Shown piece by piece: positions 26,941 through 35,267 of a stretch of 64,000 nucleotides of DNA. The DNA comes from Litoribacterium kuwaitense (GTDB lineage Bacteria; Bacillota; Bacilli; Bacillales; DSM-28697). A model generated the notes under the pieces. That model saw only the letters and a list, made by a program, of their open reading frames with translations. It had not been told where the DNA came from and did not search any database. The translations under genes and the position numbers were made by a program. The stretch spans positions 186,001-250,000 of the forward strand of contig NZ_JAALFC010000001.1 in assembly GCF_011058155.1 (NCBI RefSeq), read 5' to 3'. Position 1 is the first letter of the stretch. Every line of letters starts with the position of its first letter.

Positions 26941-27093
26941 TTAGCGCGCGGATGTTCGTTCGGGCTTATCGTCAATCCACTCGCGAATGTAAGTATATTT
27001 ATTTTGATATTGCTTTAACTTCGCGCGAATCTCCCAAGCCCGCCCTTGGAGTACGACAGCATTTTCCTTCAAAATAATATTTATTGAAACCAC
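26941..27093 (-). CDS. mciZ: MciZ, peptide inhibitor of FtsZ ring assembly
   Basis: A 50-residue frame containing VVLQGRAWEIRAKLKQYQ followed by a YIREWIDDKP tail. This matches the core of B. subtilis MciZ, the roughly 40-residue mother-cell peptide that binds the FtsZ C-terminal domain and blocks Z-ring formation during sporulation. Its place between yqkF and nudF is also conserved. The start is odd: AAGGAGG is only 1 nt from the GTG at 27093, while codons at a normal distance are ATA (27084) or ATT. Starting at the ATA would leave nine residues before VVL, as in B. subtilis. Translation start therefore remains open; gene identity is strong. Confidence 0.85.
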   Translation of the reverse strand: MVSINIILKENAVVLQGRAWEIRAKLKQYQNKYTYIREWIDDKPERTSAR

Positions 27094-27193
27094 GCCTCCT
27101 TCTTTTCTAATCAGCTTGTACGTCGAGGCTCGTCGATATACATGTGATACACTTTATGAAGCTCATGGCCAAAAGATGAAAGGATGATTGTAA

Positions 27194-27730
27194 ATGGTTG
27201 AAGAAACAGTACAAAAAGAGACGTTATATCGAGGCAAGGTCATTGATTTAGAATTACATGACGTCACTCTACCTGATGGAAATGACGCAAAAAGAGAGAT
27301 TGTCCGGCATCCTGGAGCAGTTGGAATCATTACAATTGATAACGACGGTCGAATCATTCTCGTCAAACAATATCGAAAAGCACTCGGGAAAGTGATCTAT
27401 GAAATTCCAGCCGGAAAAAAAGAGCCGGGTGAAGACAGTCTCACAACAGCAAAGCGCGAGTTAGAAGAAGAGACTGGCTATCAGGCGGAACAATGGAAGG
27501 AAGTGACGTCGTTTTATACGTCGCCGGGGTTTGCCGATGAGATCATCGAGCTCTATGAAGCTCGCGACATTCAAGAAAGCCATCAATTAAGTTTAGATGA
27601 GGATGAATTCATAGAGGTTATTGCTGTCACTCTGGAGGAGGCGAAGGCACTTTTGCATCAGCAGCTTATCCATGATGCAAAAACGGCATATGCTCTCCTT
27701 TATTTGGACATTCAAGCCCAACAATCTTAA
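27194..27730 (+). CDS. nudF: ADP-ribose pyrophosphatase (Nudix hydrolase)
   Basis: A 178-residue Nudix protein that hydrolyses ADP-ribose to AMP and ribose 5-phosphate. The Nudix box starts at GKKEPGEDS and ends with RELEEETGY. Preceding strands (YRGKVIDLELHDV, LVKQYR) fit the YqkG/NudF type, and a C-terminal LDEDEFIEV segment is typical of the subfamily. GAAAGGATGATTG precedes the ATG at 27194. It is divergent from mciZ. Confidence 0.93.
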   Translation: MVEETVQKETLYRGKVIDLELHDVTLPDGNDAKREIVRHPGAVGIITIDNDGRIILVKQYRKALGKVIYEIPAGKKEPGEDSLTTAKRELEEETGYQAEQWKEVTSFYTSPGFADEIIELYEARDIQESHQLSLDEDEFIEVIAVTLEEAKALLHQQLIHDAKTAYALLYLDIQAQQS

Positions 27731-27731
27731 A

Positions 27732-27761
27732 GGCATGTCCTGCTTTCTTTTCTCATAGAAT
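27732..27761 (+). promoter_or_regulatory. Sigma-E type promoter of spoIIM
   Basis: GGCATGTC at 27732-27739, a 14-nt spacer and CATAGAAT at 27754-27761 match the mother-cell consensus GKMATATT / CATAYAMT in 6 of 8 and 7 of 8 positions. Distance to the spoIIM start is about 35 nt. spoIIM is a known sigma-E target in B. subtilis. Confidence 0.6.
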
Positions 27762-27795
27762 CAAAAAGGAATGAGAAATGAAAGGAAGGATGACC

Positions 27796-28428
27796 ATGGC
27801 ATCGTCTTTTCAAAAGGAATTGACGTATCAAATTCGCCAGCATCAGTCATTATTACTCTTCACAGCCACGCTTGTATTTGTCGGTATTATTTTTGGGGCA
27901 ATTGTCGTCAATAGTTTGACTGCTGTACAAAAGGAAGATTTATTTCAATACATTGGCCGCTTTTTTACCGATGTAGAAAATCATCATCTTGTCGATGCGA
28001 CTATTGTGTATAAGCAAAGCTTTTGGCTTGATGTACAAACGATAGGACTCATGTGGCTGTTAGGTTTGTCTGTCATTGGTGCTCCAATTGTTATGGCTCT
28101 TGTATTTGTAAAAGGTGTTTTTATTGGCTTTACAGTCGGATTTCTCGTTTCACAAATGGGCTGGCAAGGCGTTGGCTTGGCTGCTGCAGCTGTAATGCCG
28201 CAAAATATGCTCATTGTTCCTGTTTACGTATGCTGTGCTGCCTGTGCCGTTGCTGTTTCGGTGCAAATGATAAAAAACCAGCTCTCCTCGAGACAACAAG
28301 TTCCATTTTTTCCGATGTTAAGGAAATACACGATGGCGATGGCGTTATTATGCTTAACCTTTACAGCCTCTGCGGGTATCGAAGCATGGATGAGCCCGTT
28401 CTTTATGAGAATGATTATCGGTGGGTGA
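27796..28428 (+). CDS. spoIIM: Stage II sporulation protein M
   Basis: A 210-residue polytopic membrane protein. With SpoIID and SpoIIP it forms the DMP complex that removes septal peptidoglycan and drives engulfment. Five hydrophobic spans are visible (about 19-41, 74-96, 104-125, 132-158 and 184-202). Family sequence IFGAIVVNSLT...QKEDLF and GFTVGFLVSQMGW are present. Of three in-frame ATGs (27778, 27790, 27796), the last is best spaced from AAAGGAAGG. It sits between nudF and fur as in B. subtilis. Confidence 0.93.
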   Translation: MASSFQKELTYQIRQHQSLLLFTATLVFVGIIFGAIVVNSLTAVQKEDLFQYIGRFFTDVENHHLVDATIVYKQSFWLDVQTIGLMWLLGLSVIGAPIVMALVFVKGVFIGFTVGFLVSQMGWQGVGLAAAAVMPQNMLIVPVYVCCAACAVAVSVQMIKNQLSSRQQVPFFPMLRKYTMAMALLCLTFTASAGIEAWMSPFFMRMIIGG

Positions 28429-28459
28429 TTCAATAAAATTTGTGATCTCAATTACAAGT

Positions 28460-28474
28460 TAATAATCATTATAA
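28460..28474. promoter_or_regulatory. PerR/Fur-type operator upstream of fur
   Basis: TAATAATCATTATAA differs from the PerR box TTATAATNATTATAA at one of the 14 defined positions and also resembles a Fur 7-1-7 site. It ends 1 nt before the -35 hexamer of the fur promoter, where a repressor would interfere with polymerase. PerR control of fur is known in B. subtilis. Confidence 0.65.
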
Positions 28475-28475
28475 T

Positions 28476-28504
28476 TTGACAGGCTTTCTCATTCTCAATA
28501 TAAT
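28476..28504 (+). promoter_or_regulatory. Consensus sigma-A promoter of fur
   Basis: TTGACA at 28476-28481, exactly 17 nt, then TATAAT at 28499-28504: a perfect consensus promoter. It lies 32 nt before the TTG start of fur and is overlapped by the PerR-like box on its upstream side. Confidence 0.85.
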
Positions 28505-28536
28505 AGTTTCAGAGACGTAAGAGGGAGGACGGCACT

Positions 28537-28986
28537 TTGGAACTAGAAAATCGTATTGATCGGATTAAAAAGCAGCTTCATCAGCAAAGCTATAAGCTTA
28601 CGCCACAACGGGAAGCAACAGTGCGTGTCTTACTTGAGCATGAGGAAGATCATTTAAGCGCAGAGGATGTCTATTTACTTGTCAAAGAAAAAGCGCCAGA
28701 AATTGGTTTGGCGACAGTGTACCGCACTTTGGAGCTGCTAACTGAACTTAAAATTGTCGATAAAATTAATTTTGGAGATGGTGTTTCACGCTTCGATTTG
28801 CGCAAAGAGGGTGCAGATCACTTTCATCATCACCTCGTTTGTATTGAGTGTGGGAAGGTGGAAGAAATTGAGGAAGATTTGTTAGAGGACGTTGAAAAAG
28901 TTGTTGAAAGAGATTTTTACTTTAAAGTAAAAGACCATCGCCTCACATTTCACGGGATTTGCAAAACGTGTCAAGGGAAGTCATAG
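28537..28986 (+). CDS. fur: Ferric uptake regulator Fur
   Basis: A 149-residue iron-dependent repressor of siderophore and iron-uptake genes. The winged helix (YKLTPQREATVRVLLE...GLATVYRTLELL) is followed by the dimerisation domain with regulatory ligands in HFHHHLVC and two structural zinc CXXC pairs (CIEC and CKTC). Length is the same as the B. subtilis protein. A TTG start at 28537 is used behind GAGGGAGGA. The promoter carries a PerR-like operator. Confidence 0.96.
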   Translation: MELENRIDRIKKQLHQQSYKLTPQREATVRVLLEHEEDHLSAEDVYLLVKEKAPEIGLATVYRTLELLTELKIVDKINFGDGVSRFDLRKEGADHFHHHLVCIECGKVEEIEEDLLEDVEKVVERDFYFKVKDHRLTFHGICKTCQGKS

Positions 28987-29016
28987 ACGACGTATAAAAT
29001 GTCCTCTTATGGTTAT

Positions 29017-29064
29017 ACCTGGAATTATCTAATGTTTTAAGGAGGAAAGGCGTGAATTCCAGGT
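29017..29064. repeat. 10-bp inverted repeat around the yqzK ribosome site
   Basis: ACCTGGAATT at 29017-29026 is repeated in inverted form as AATTCCAGGT at 29055-29064, with AAGGAGG inside the 28-nt loop. The right arm includes the first bases of the yqzK start codon. Confidence 0.7.
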
Positions 29065-29263
29065 GATTAAACTGTGGCGGACGTGTCGGCTGTTTCTTCT
29101 TTTCACTTTGTTTTTAACGTTGTTTTATTTTGCAATGGTCTGGGTGGAGAGCGAGTACGGCTATTATAAAAAAATCGATATGTCACCAGAAAAAACGACG
29201 ATAGAAAAAGTGGAGATGGCACCAGGAAATGAGCTAGTCTATATACATCAAAATAGGGAGTAG
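29063..29263 (+). CDS. yqzK: YqzK-like (DUF4227) single-span membrane protein
   Basis: A 66-residue protein with one membrane segment (about 9-27) and a polar outside tail. It lies between fur and xerD, as yqzK does in B. subtilis; function unknown. The GTG at 29063 is 17 nt from the only good ribosome site (29039-29045). That site is better spaced for a GTG at 29052, which opens a four-codon frame (MNSR) whose TGA overlaps the 29063 GTG. Translation may restart there, or a base may be missing and the two be one frame (MNSRVIKLW). The body of the gene is secure. Confidence 0.75.
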   Translation: MIKLWRTCRLFLLFTLFLTLFYFAMVWVESEYGYYKKIDMSPEKTTIEKVEMAPGNELVYIHQNRE

Positions 29264-29269
29264 AGCTAA

Positions 29270-30160
29270 GTGGATGAAGCTAAAGAGACATTTCTTGAGT
29301 TTTTGACTGTAGAAAAAGGCTTAGCGAATAACACAATTTTATCCTATGAACGTGACATTGGTTCGTATTTAAACCATTTGCTACACGTTCAGCAGGTCAA
29401 TGACATCACGAAGACGACGAGAGCTCATGTTTTAGCATATCTTGAATTTTTACATGAAAAAGGTCGGGCAGAAACAACAGTGGCACGAACGATTGCTTCT
29501 TTGCGATCATTTTATCAGTTTTTATTACGAGAGCAATGGATGCAAAACGATCCGACCATCCATTTAGATACACCGAAAACAGGAAGAAAGCTACCAAAGG
29601 TTTTGTCGAGTGAAGAAGTCGAGGCACTTTTATCCTTTACAAATGCCCACTCAACGCATCTTGATCGTGATCGAGCGATGCTTGAATTGATTTATGCCAC
29701 TGGCTTGCGGGTAAGTGAATTAACCGCGCTAAATGTCACAGATGTACATATGACAATGGGCTTTGTCCAATGTTTAGGAAAAGGAAATAAAGAACGAATT
29801 ATTCCACTCGGTCGGATGGCAGCGGAAGCATTAAGCAATTATTTAGATCATGAACGTCCGCACGTTCTCAAAAACACGCAAGAAAATGCGTTGTTTTTAA
29901 ATCATCATGGCAAACGCTTAAGCCGACAAGGCTTTTGGAAGATTTTAAAAAAACGAGCGAGAGAAGCGCATATTGAAAAAGATATTACGCCCCATACTTT
30001 GCGCCACTCATTTGCTACTCATTTGTTAGAAAATGGAGCTGATTTACGAGCGGTTCAAGAAATGCTCGGTCATGCGGATATTTCAACGACACAAATCTAT
30101 ACCCATGTCTCCAAGGTTCGTTTGCGAGACATATATGCCCAGCATCATCCGAGAGCTTAA
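29270..30160 (+). CDS. xerD: Site-specific tyrosine recombinase XerD
   Basis: A 296-residue recombinase which, with its partner (CodV/XerC), resolves chromosome dimers at dif. The N-terminal SAM-like core-binding domain (1-88) is followed by the catalytic domain with Arg in TGLRVSEL, Lys in LGKGNKER, HTLRHSFATHLL, the GHADISTTQ histidine and the nucleophile Tyr in IYTHVS. Length equals the B. subtilis protein (RipX). GTG start 6 nt after yqzK; chromosomal context and no integrase-associated elements argue for the housekeeping enzyme. Confidence 0.95.
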   Translation: MDEAKETFLEFLTVEKGLANNTILSYERDIGSYLNHLLHVQQVNDITKTTRAHVLAYLEFLHEKGRAETTVARTIASLRSFYQFLLREQWMQNDPTIHLDTPKTGRKLPKVLSSEEVEALLSFTNAHSTHLDRDRAMLELIYATGLRVSELTALNVTDVHMTMGFVQCLGKGNKERIIPLGRMAAEALSNYLDHERPHVLKNTQENALFLNHHGKRLSRQGFWKILKKRAREAHIEKDITPHTLRHSFATHLLENGADLRAVQEMLGHADISTTQIYTHVSKVRLRDIYAQHHPRA

Positions 30161-30182
30161 CGGTTCTGAGGGCGCAAAACCT

Positions 30183-30217
30183 AAAGTGTAGACGAGACAG
30201 TTGTTTACACTTTTTTT
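30183..30217 (+). terminator. Intrinsic terminator after xerD
   Basis: AAAGTGTA pairs with TACACTTT across a 15-base loop and runs into seven T residues; it begins 22 nt past the xerD stop. Confidence 0.75.
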
Positions 30218-30326
30218 GCTGCGCACAATTTCTTTATTGTCATAGAAGCGCTATTGTCGCTGTCGTAGCACGTGAATCATTGATGATAAACGAGGGCTCA
30301 TCGTCAGCATGTTTGTCCATCAGTTG

Positions 30327-30352
30327 CCCTCTTCTTTTAAGAGGGGGTTTTT
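30327..30352 (+). terminator. Second terminator-like hairpin, upstream of deoB
   Basis: CCCTCTT pairs with AAGAGGG around CTTTT, followed by GG and five T residues. No gene separates it from the xerD terminator, so it may act as an attenuator or barrier in front of deoB. The 282-nt gap between xerD and deoB also holds a TATAAT at 30403-30408 without a good -35. Confidence 0.6.
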
Positions 30353-30442
30353 GAATAGCGTATCGAACCGTTCAAAACTATGCATCATAGACGTGGACGA
30401 CTTATAATGGAATTAACGACGAAAGAAAGCGGGTGACTCAAC

Positions 30443-31645
30443 ATGAATCGACCGTTTCAGAGAATGGTGATGATTGTTTTAGATTCGGTAGGGATTGGTG
30501 CGGCTCATGATGCGCAATCGTTTGGCGACCAAGGAGCGCATACACTCGGCCATATTGCTTCATCTCAAGGAGGTCTATATTTACCTCATCTTGCTTCGAT
30601 GGGTCTTGGTCATTTGGCGCCAATTGACGGTGTACCACGCGTAGAATATCCGACGGCGCATTACACGGTGATGAAGCCTGCGGCGAATGGCAAGGATACG
30701 ATGACAGGGCATTGGGAATTCATGGGGGTTCAAGTGTCGTCCCCATTTCAAACGTACCCTGAGGGATTTCCGACTGAGTTAATTCGCCGGATTGAAGCGT
30801 ATTCGGGTCGGCGCGTGATTGGAAATACACCGGCATCAGGGACAGAGATTATTCAGCGTTATGGGCACGAGCAGCTCCAAAGCGGGGCCTTAATCGTTTA
30901 TACGTCTGCTGATTCAGTTTTACAAATAGCAGCCCACGAAGAAGTGATCCCTATTGATGAGCTGTATGATATTTGTCGCGAGATTCGCACGTGGACAACG
31001 GAGCCACCATATTTAGTCGGTAGGATTATTGCCCGTCCATATATAGGCGAGGAAGGTCATTTTGTCAGAACGAGCCGACGACGAGATTTTGCCTTAAAGC
31101 CATTTGGTGTGACGTCAATGAACTTGTTGCAAGATGCCGGTTTACACGTGACAGCGATCGGTAAAATTACCGATATTTACGATGGAGAAGGGATTACAAC
31201 ATCGGTGAAAACGTCCTCTAATGATGATGGAGTAGATCAGACGATCCGTGTCTTGCAAAGTTCATCTGAACGGGGCTTTATTTTCTGTAATCTCGTTGAC
31301 TTTGATGCTTTGTACGGTCATCGGCGTGATCCAAAAGGGTATAAAGAGGCATTGGAAGCCTTTGACCGCCGACTTCCTGAAATCGTCCAATGCTTATCCG
31401 AGCACGACTGTTTGCTCATTACGGCTGACCACGGAAATGATCCGACGTTTCGTGGCACCGATCACACAAGGGAAAATGTTCCGCTTCTTGTTTATTCACC
31501 GCGTATAAACACGGGAAGACATATTCGTGAGCGTGAGACTTTTAGTGATATAGGCGCGACCATATGTGACAATTTCAAAGTATCTTTCTCGCATCCTGGG
31601 ACAAGCTTTCTCAGTGGACTTGAGCGTGAGCCGTTTGAACAATAA
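30443..31645 (+). CDS. deoB: Phosphopentomutase
   Basis: A 400-residue alkaline-phosphatase superfamily enzyme interconverting (deoxy)ribose 1-phosphate and 5-phosphate. Metal and phosphorylation sites appear in IVLDSVGIGAAHDA, GKDTMTGHWEF (catalytic Thr), ITADHGNDPT and GTDHTREN. AAAGCGGGTG precedes the ATG. It starts the nucleoside salvage operon deoB-punA-pdp. Confidence 0.95.
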   Translation: MNRPFQRMVMIVLDSVGIGAAHDAQSFGDQGAHTLGHIASSQGGLYLPHLASMGLGHLAPIDGVPRVEYPTAHYTVMKPAANGKDTMTGHWEFMGVQVSSPFQTYPEGFPTELIRRIEAYSGRRVIGNTPASGTEIIQRYGHEQLQSGALIVYTSADSVLQIAAHEEVIPIDELYDICREIRTWTTEPPYLVGRIIARPYIGEEGHFVRTSRRRDFALKPFGVTSMNLLQDAGLHVTAIGKITDIYDGEGITTSVKTSSNDDGVDQTIRVLQSSSERGFIFCNLVDFDALYGHRRDPKGYKEALEAFDRRLPEIVQCLSEHDCLLITADHGNDPTFRGTDHTRENVPLLVYSPRINTGRHIRERETFSDIGATICDNFKVSFSHPGTSFLSGLEREPFEQ

Positions 31646-31678
31646 ATTTTTTGGATAGATAAAAGAGGAGGCATTGTC

Positions 31679-32512
31679 ATGGACAATGAGTGGGAGCTTG
31701 CGGCCGAAGCAGCATCATGGATTCAAAAACAAACAGAAGCGAAGGTCACCGTCGGAGCCGTGCTCGGTTCCGGGCTGGGTCGATTTGCGGAGGAGTTAAG
31801 TGACGAAGTGAGCTTTTCGTTTGCGGATATTCCGGGCTTTTTACCTTCGACCGTCGCGGGGCATGCCGGACGTTTAATCATCGGTTACTATGATGGCGTT
31901 CCGATGTGTGTGATGCAAGGAAGGTATCATTATTACGAGGGGCACGCGATGAAAGAGATGACCTTTCCAATTCGTGTCATGTGGATGCTTGGATGCCGTC
32001 ATTTAATTGTAACGAATGCTTGTGGGGGAATGAACGGAGCATTTTCGCCAGGACACTTTATGCTGATCACAGACCATATCAATCAGATGGGGGATCATCC
32101 GTTAAGAGGGGCGAATGATGAGCGCTTCGGCCCGCGTTTTCCGGATCTATCCTCAGCTTATGACTCACAATGGCAGGATTGGGCGCGAGAAGCCGCCAGA
32201 GAAAAGGACATTCCCTTGCATGAAGGGGTGTATGCGGCAATTTCTGGTCCGTCATATTTAACCCATGCGGAGCTAAAGATGCTTGCCATGCTTGGCGGTG
32301 ACGCTGTCGGTATGTCGACGGTGCCTGAGGTGATCGTTGCTCGCCATATGGGCATGCGAGTTTTAGGGTTATCATGTGTAACGGACATGGCGCTTGGCGA
32401 TGCAGAGGAAGCGCTCACGCATGAAGAAGTGATTGCTGTCGCAGCAGAAGCAGAAGGGAATTTTGTTAACTTATTAAAAGGGATTCTCCAGCGCGGAAAG
32501 GAGTCAAAATGA
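31679..32512 (+). CDS. punA: Purine nucleoside phosphorylase (trimeric, PNP I)
   Basis: A 277-residue enzyme that phosphorolyses guanosine and inosine. Family segments are [11 protein letters not shown] (phosphate loop), [29 protein letters not shown], the substrate-specific [14 protein letters not shown] and [17 protein letters not shown]. The size and GRxHxYEG motif place it with trimeric PupG-type enzymes, not hexameric DeoD. GAGGAGG precedes the ATG. It overlaps the pdp start. Confidence 0.93.
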   Translation: MDNEWELAAEAASWIQKQTEAKVTVGAVLGSGLGRFAEELSDEVSFSFADIPGFLPSTVAGHAGRLIIGYYDGVPMCVMQGRYHYYEGHAMKEMTFPIRVMWMLGCRHLIVTNACGGMNGAFSPGHFMLITDHINQMGDHPLRGANDERFGPRFPDLSSAYDSQWQDWAREAAREKDIPLHEGVYAAISGPSYLTHAELKMLAMLGGDAVGMSTVPEVIVARHMGMRVLGLSCVTDMALGDAEEALTHEEVIAVAAEAEGNFVNLLKGILQRGKESK

Positions 32513-33818
32513 TGATTCGCATGATCGATTTGATTGAAAAGAAACGAGACGGGAAGGCATTAACAGCGGACGAAATGAAAGCGCTCGTCAAAGGGTATAC
32601 AGCGGGTGAAATCCCTGATTATCAAATGAGTGCTTTTCTCATGACCATCTATTACAAAGGAATGACCGCTCAGGAAGTATCTGTGTTAACGGAGGAAATG
32701 GCATACTCTGGAGATACGCTCGATTTTTCCGAGGTCGGTACCCGACGGTAGACAAGCATTCTACTGGTGGCGTTGGAGATAAAACGACGCTTATTGTCGC
32801 GCCCATTGTCGCAAGCTGTGGTGTTGTCGTGCCGAAAATGTCTGGTCGTGGTCTTGGCCATACGGGCGGTACGGTAGACAAACTTGAGGCGATACCCGGG
32901 TTTCAAACGGCCGCTTCTCACGATGAATTTCAACACTTGCTAAAAACACATCAGATGGCGCTCGTCGGTCAAACACAGGACCTCGCACCTGCGGATAAAC
33001 AAATTTACGCACTGCGTGATGTGACAGCAACAGTTGAGTCCATCCCTTTAATCGCAAGCTCGGTCATGAGTAAAAAGATTGCTGCTGGGGCAAAAGGAAT
33101 TGTACTGGACGTAAAAGTGGGGTCAGGTGCTTTTATGAAGACGGTTGACGAAGCAACAGCACTTGCTGAGACGATGGTGACGATCGGTACGCGCCTTGGT
33201 CGTAAAACTATTGCACTGTTAACGAATATGGATCAACCACTTGGTCGCACTGTCGGTAATCTCCTTGAAGTCGAAGAAGCGATTGAGACGTTGCGTGGTG
33301 GAGGTCCCGAAGATTTAACCGAGCTGTCTGTACTTTTGAGCACTCATATGCTGATGTCTGTTGATGACTCATTATCATTTGACCAGGCGAAAGAAAAAGT
33401 TGACCACGCGGTACAAAGCGGCGACGCGTTGGAGCGGTTTATCCAATATGCAGTCGACCGTGGTGCAAGCGCTGACGCATTCGATGACTTTGCGCCGTTA
33501 TATGAAGGTGTTGAACGTATCTCTATTTACCCAACAGAAAGTGGCTATCTCCACCGTTTTGATGCACAGCTTGTTGGAAAAGCGGCAATGCGTCTAGGGG
33601 CAGGGCGTGCGCACAAAGATAGTATCATTGATCCTGCTGTAGGGATTCGCTTATTTAAAAAAGTTGGCGATCCGCTTCATACCGACGAACCGTGGGCGGA
33701 AATGTACGTCAAGGAAACCAGTGATGTTAGAACGGCGCGGGACGAGCTACAGCAAAGCATAACGATTAATCAAACGCCTCCCGATCAACCGACCCTTCTT
33801 TTTAAAACGATACAGTAA
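32512..33818 (+). pseudogene. pdp: Pyrimidine-nucleoside phosphorylase, frameshifted
   Basis: Phosphorolyses thymidine and uridine. The N-terminal helical part ([15 protein letters not shown]...[15 protein letters not shown]) ends in frame at 32751. The continuation [15 protein letters not shown], the phosphate-binding KHSTGG loop, lies in the -1 frame and continues without break to 33818. One missing base near 32733-32755 explains it; restoring a C in the CCC run at 32741-32743 yields [13 protein letters not shown] and a 435-residue protein, the normal length. As read, only an 80-residue N-terminal piece would be made. The gene start overlaps the punA stop; ATG at 32512 is preferred over 32509 by homology. 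Sequencing error or recent decay are both possible. Confidence 0.9.
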
Positions 33819-33830
33819 GCTGAAAGTGCT

Positions 33831-33879
33831 AAACCCTTTTAATGGCCATGCTAACGATGGCGAATAAAAGGGTTTTTTT
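33831..33879 (+). terminator. Intrinsic terminator after pdp
   Basis: AAACCCTTTTA pairs with TAAAAGGGTTT, with an inner CCAT/ATGG helix, followed by seven T residues. Confidence 0.9.
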
Positions 33880-33913
33880 AGTTAAGTAAAAGTCAGGCTG
33901 TTTGCTCGTCAAA

Positions 33914-33945
33914 GCGTATAAGTGACCTTCAATTTGGAAATAATG
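33914..33945 (+). promoter_or_regulatory. Sigma-F/sigma-G type promoter of dacF
   Basis: GCGTATA at 33914-33920, a 15-nt spacer and GGAAATAATG at 33936-33945 fit the forespore consensus GYWTA / GGNRANANTW at all but the last base. It is 30 nt before the dacF start. Forespore expression of dacF is known in B. subtilis. Confidence 0.65.
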
Positions 33946-33974
33946 GAGACAGGAAGAATGGAGGTCATATAAGG

Positions 33975-35141
33975 ATGAGAAATCGTTTAAAACAGATGGG
34001 TGTAATGGTATGTCTTGCAGTAATGGTTGGTAGTTTAGTTCCTATGCAGGCGTCTGCAGAAGAGATGGAGCTAACACCGAAAGCAACTTCAGCACTATTA
34101 ATGGAACAATCGTCTGGACAGATATTATATGAAAAAAGCAGTGAAGAAAAGCTGCCCCCAGCCTCAATGACTAAAATTATGACGATGCTTCTAATCATGG
34201 AAGCGATTGATAAGGGTCAGGTCGCATTGGATGAAGATGTCACAGCAAGTGAGTACGCTGCGTCGATGGGTGGCTCGCAAATCTTTTTAGAAGCTGGTGA
34301 AACGATGACGGTCGAGGAGCTGCTCAAAGGCGTGGCGATCGCCTCAGGTAACGATGCATCCGTTGCACTTGCCGAGCACCTCGCTGGTTCAGAGGAAGCT
34401 TTTGTTGCGAAAATGAATGAACGGGTAAAAGAGCTAGGTCTGGAGAACACACATTTTAAAAATACGACTGGTCTGCCAGCAGAAGGTCACTACTCAACAG
34501 CACGAGATATGGCTGAAATGGCAAAAGCCCTGCTAGAATACGAACAAATAACGGATTTTACTAGCTTGTATGAAGATCATTTACGTCAAGACACAGAAGA
34601 TCCGTTTTGGCTTGTGAATACGAATCGCTTAGTGAAATTTTACGAAGGAGCAGATGGGTTAAAAACAGGCTATACGTCAGAAGCAAAATATTGCCTGACC
34701 GCAACAGCGAAGCGAAATGATATGAGGGTTATTGCTGTCGTCATGGGAGCGCCGACATCAAAAGAACGCAATGCGCAAGTTGTAAAAATGTTTGATTATG
34801 CCTTTAACCGGTTTGAAACACATGAGATGTATGCGGAAAATGAAAAGGTCGGCACAGTTCGCATTGAAAAAGGAGCAAGACAAACCGTTGACGCGGTAAC
34901 TGATGATCGTGTCATCGTTATGCTTCCAAAAGGCGCAGATGCCGCGGAATTAAAACGATTTGTAACGTTAAAAAGCACAGTAGATGCGCCGCTGACAAAA
35001 GGACAGGATATCGGTGAAGTGACAATTAAGCAAGGGGATCGTGTGCTCGCAAAGGCACCATTGATCATTCAAGAAGATGTACCAAAAGCCTCGTGGTGGA
35101 CGTTGTTTAAACGATCGATTGAACGTATCGCTCGCCCGTAG
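33975..35141 (+). CDS. dacF: D-alanyl-D-alanine carboxypeptidase DacF
   Basis: A 388-residue penicillin-binding protein that trims stem peptides and modulates spore cortex cross-linking. A signal peptide (1-28, cut near ASAEE) precedes the peptidase domain with S64-M-T-K67, SGN in IASGNDAS and KTG in DGLKTGYTS. The PBP5 C-terminal beta domain (about 275-360) ends in an amphipathic WWTLFKRSIERIAR helix that can bind membrane. GGAGGT precedes the ATG by 10 nt. It sits before spoIIA as in B. subtilis. Confidence 0.95.
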   Translation: MRNRLKQMGVMVCLAVMVGSLVPMQASAEEMELTPKATSALLMEQSSGQILYEKSSEEKLPPASMTKIMTMLLIMEAIDKGQVALDEDVTASEYAASMGGSQIFLEAGETMTVEELLKGVAIASGNDASVALAEHLAGSEEAFVAKMNERVKELGLENTHFKNTTGLPAEGHYSTARDMAEMAKALLEYEQITDFTSLYEDHLRQDTEDPFWLVNTNRLVKFYEGADGLKTGYTSEAKYCLTATAKRNDMRVIAVVMGAPTSKERNAQVVKMFDYAFNRFETHEMYAENEKVGTVRIEKGARQTVDAVTDDRVIVMLPKGADAAELKRFVTLKSTVDAPLTKGQDIGEVTIKQGDRVLAKAPLIIQEDVPKASWWTLFKRSIERIARP

Positions 35142-35200
35142 TCATCGCAGTGTCATAAAAGAGCGAAGTTCCGCGATTTTTCACATCCTTTGTCAACAAC

Positions 35201-35229
35201 AAGGACTTTCACCTGCCCATGACGAAAAA
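35201..35229 (+). promoter_or_regulatory. Sigma-H type promoter of spoIIA with 0A box
   Basis: AAGGACTT at 35201-35208 and GACGAAAAA at 35221-35229, about 12 nt apart, resemble the sigma-H consensus RNAGGAWWW / RNNGAATWW. TGACGAA at 35220-35226 is an exact Spo0A box (TGNCGAA) overlapping the -10. Activation of spoIIA by Spo0A with sigma-H is established in B. subtilis. Confidence 0.55.
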
Positions 35230-35267
35230 AGCTCATAACTCAACGATGAAGGGAGCGTTTTTAGTCA

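Noticed and set aside
30310-30402. 30-codon frame between xerD and deoB
   Set aside because: No ribosome site and it crosses a terminator hairpin.
32733-32755. Programmed -1 frameshift in pdp
   Set aside because: No slippery heptamer or downstream pseudoknot is evident; a missing base explains it better.
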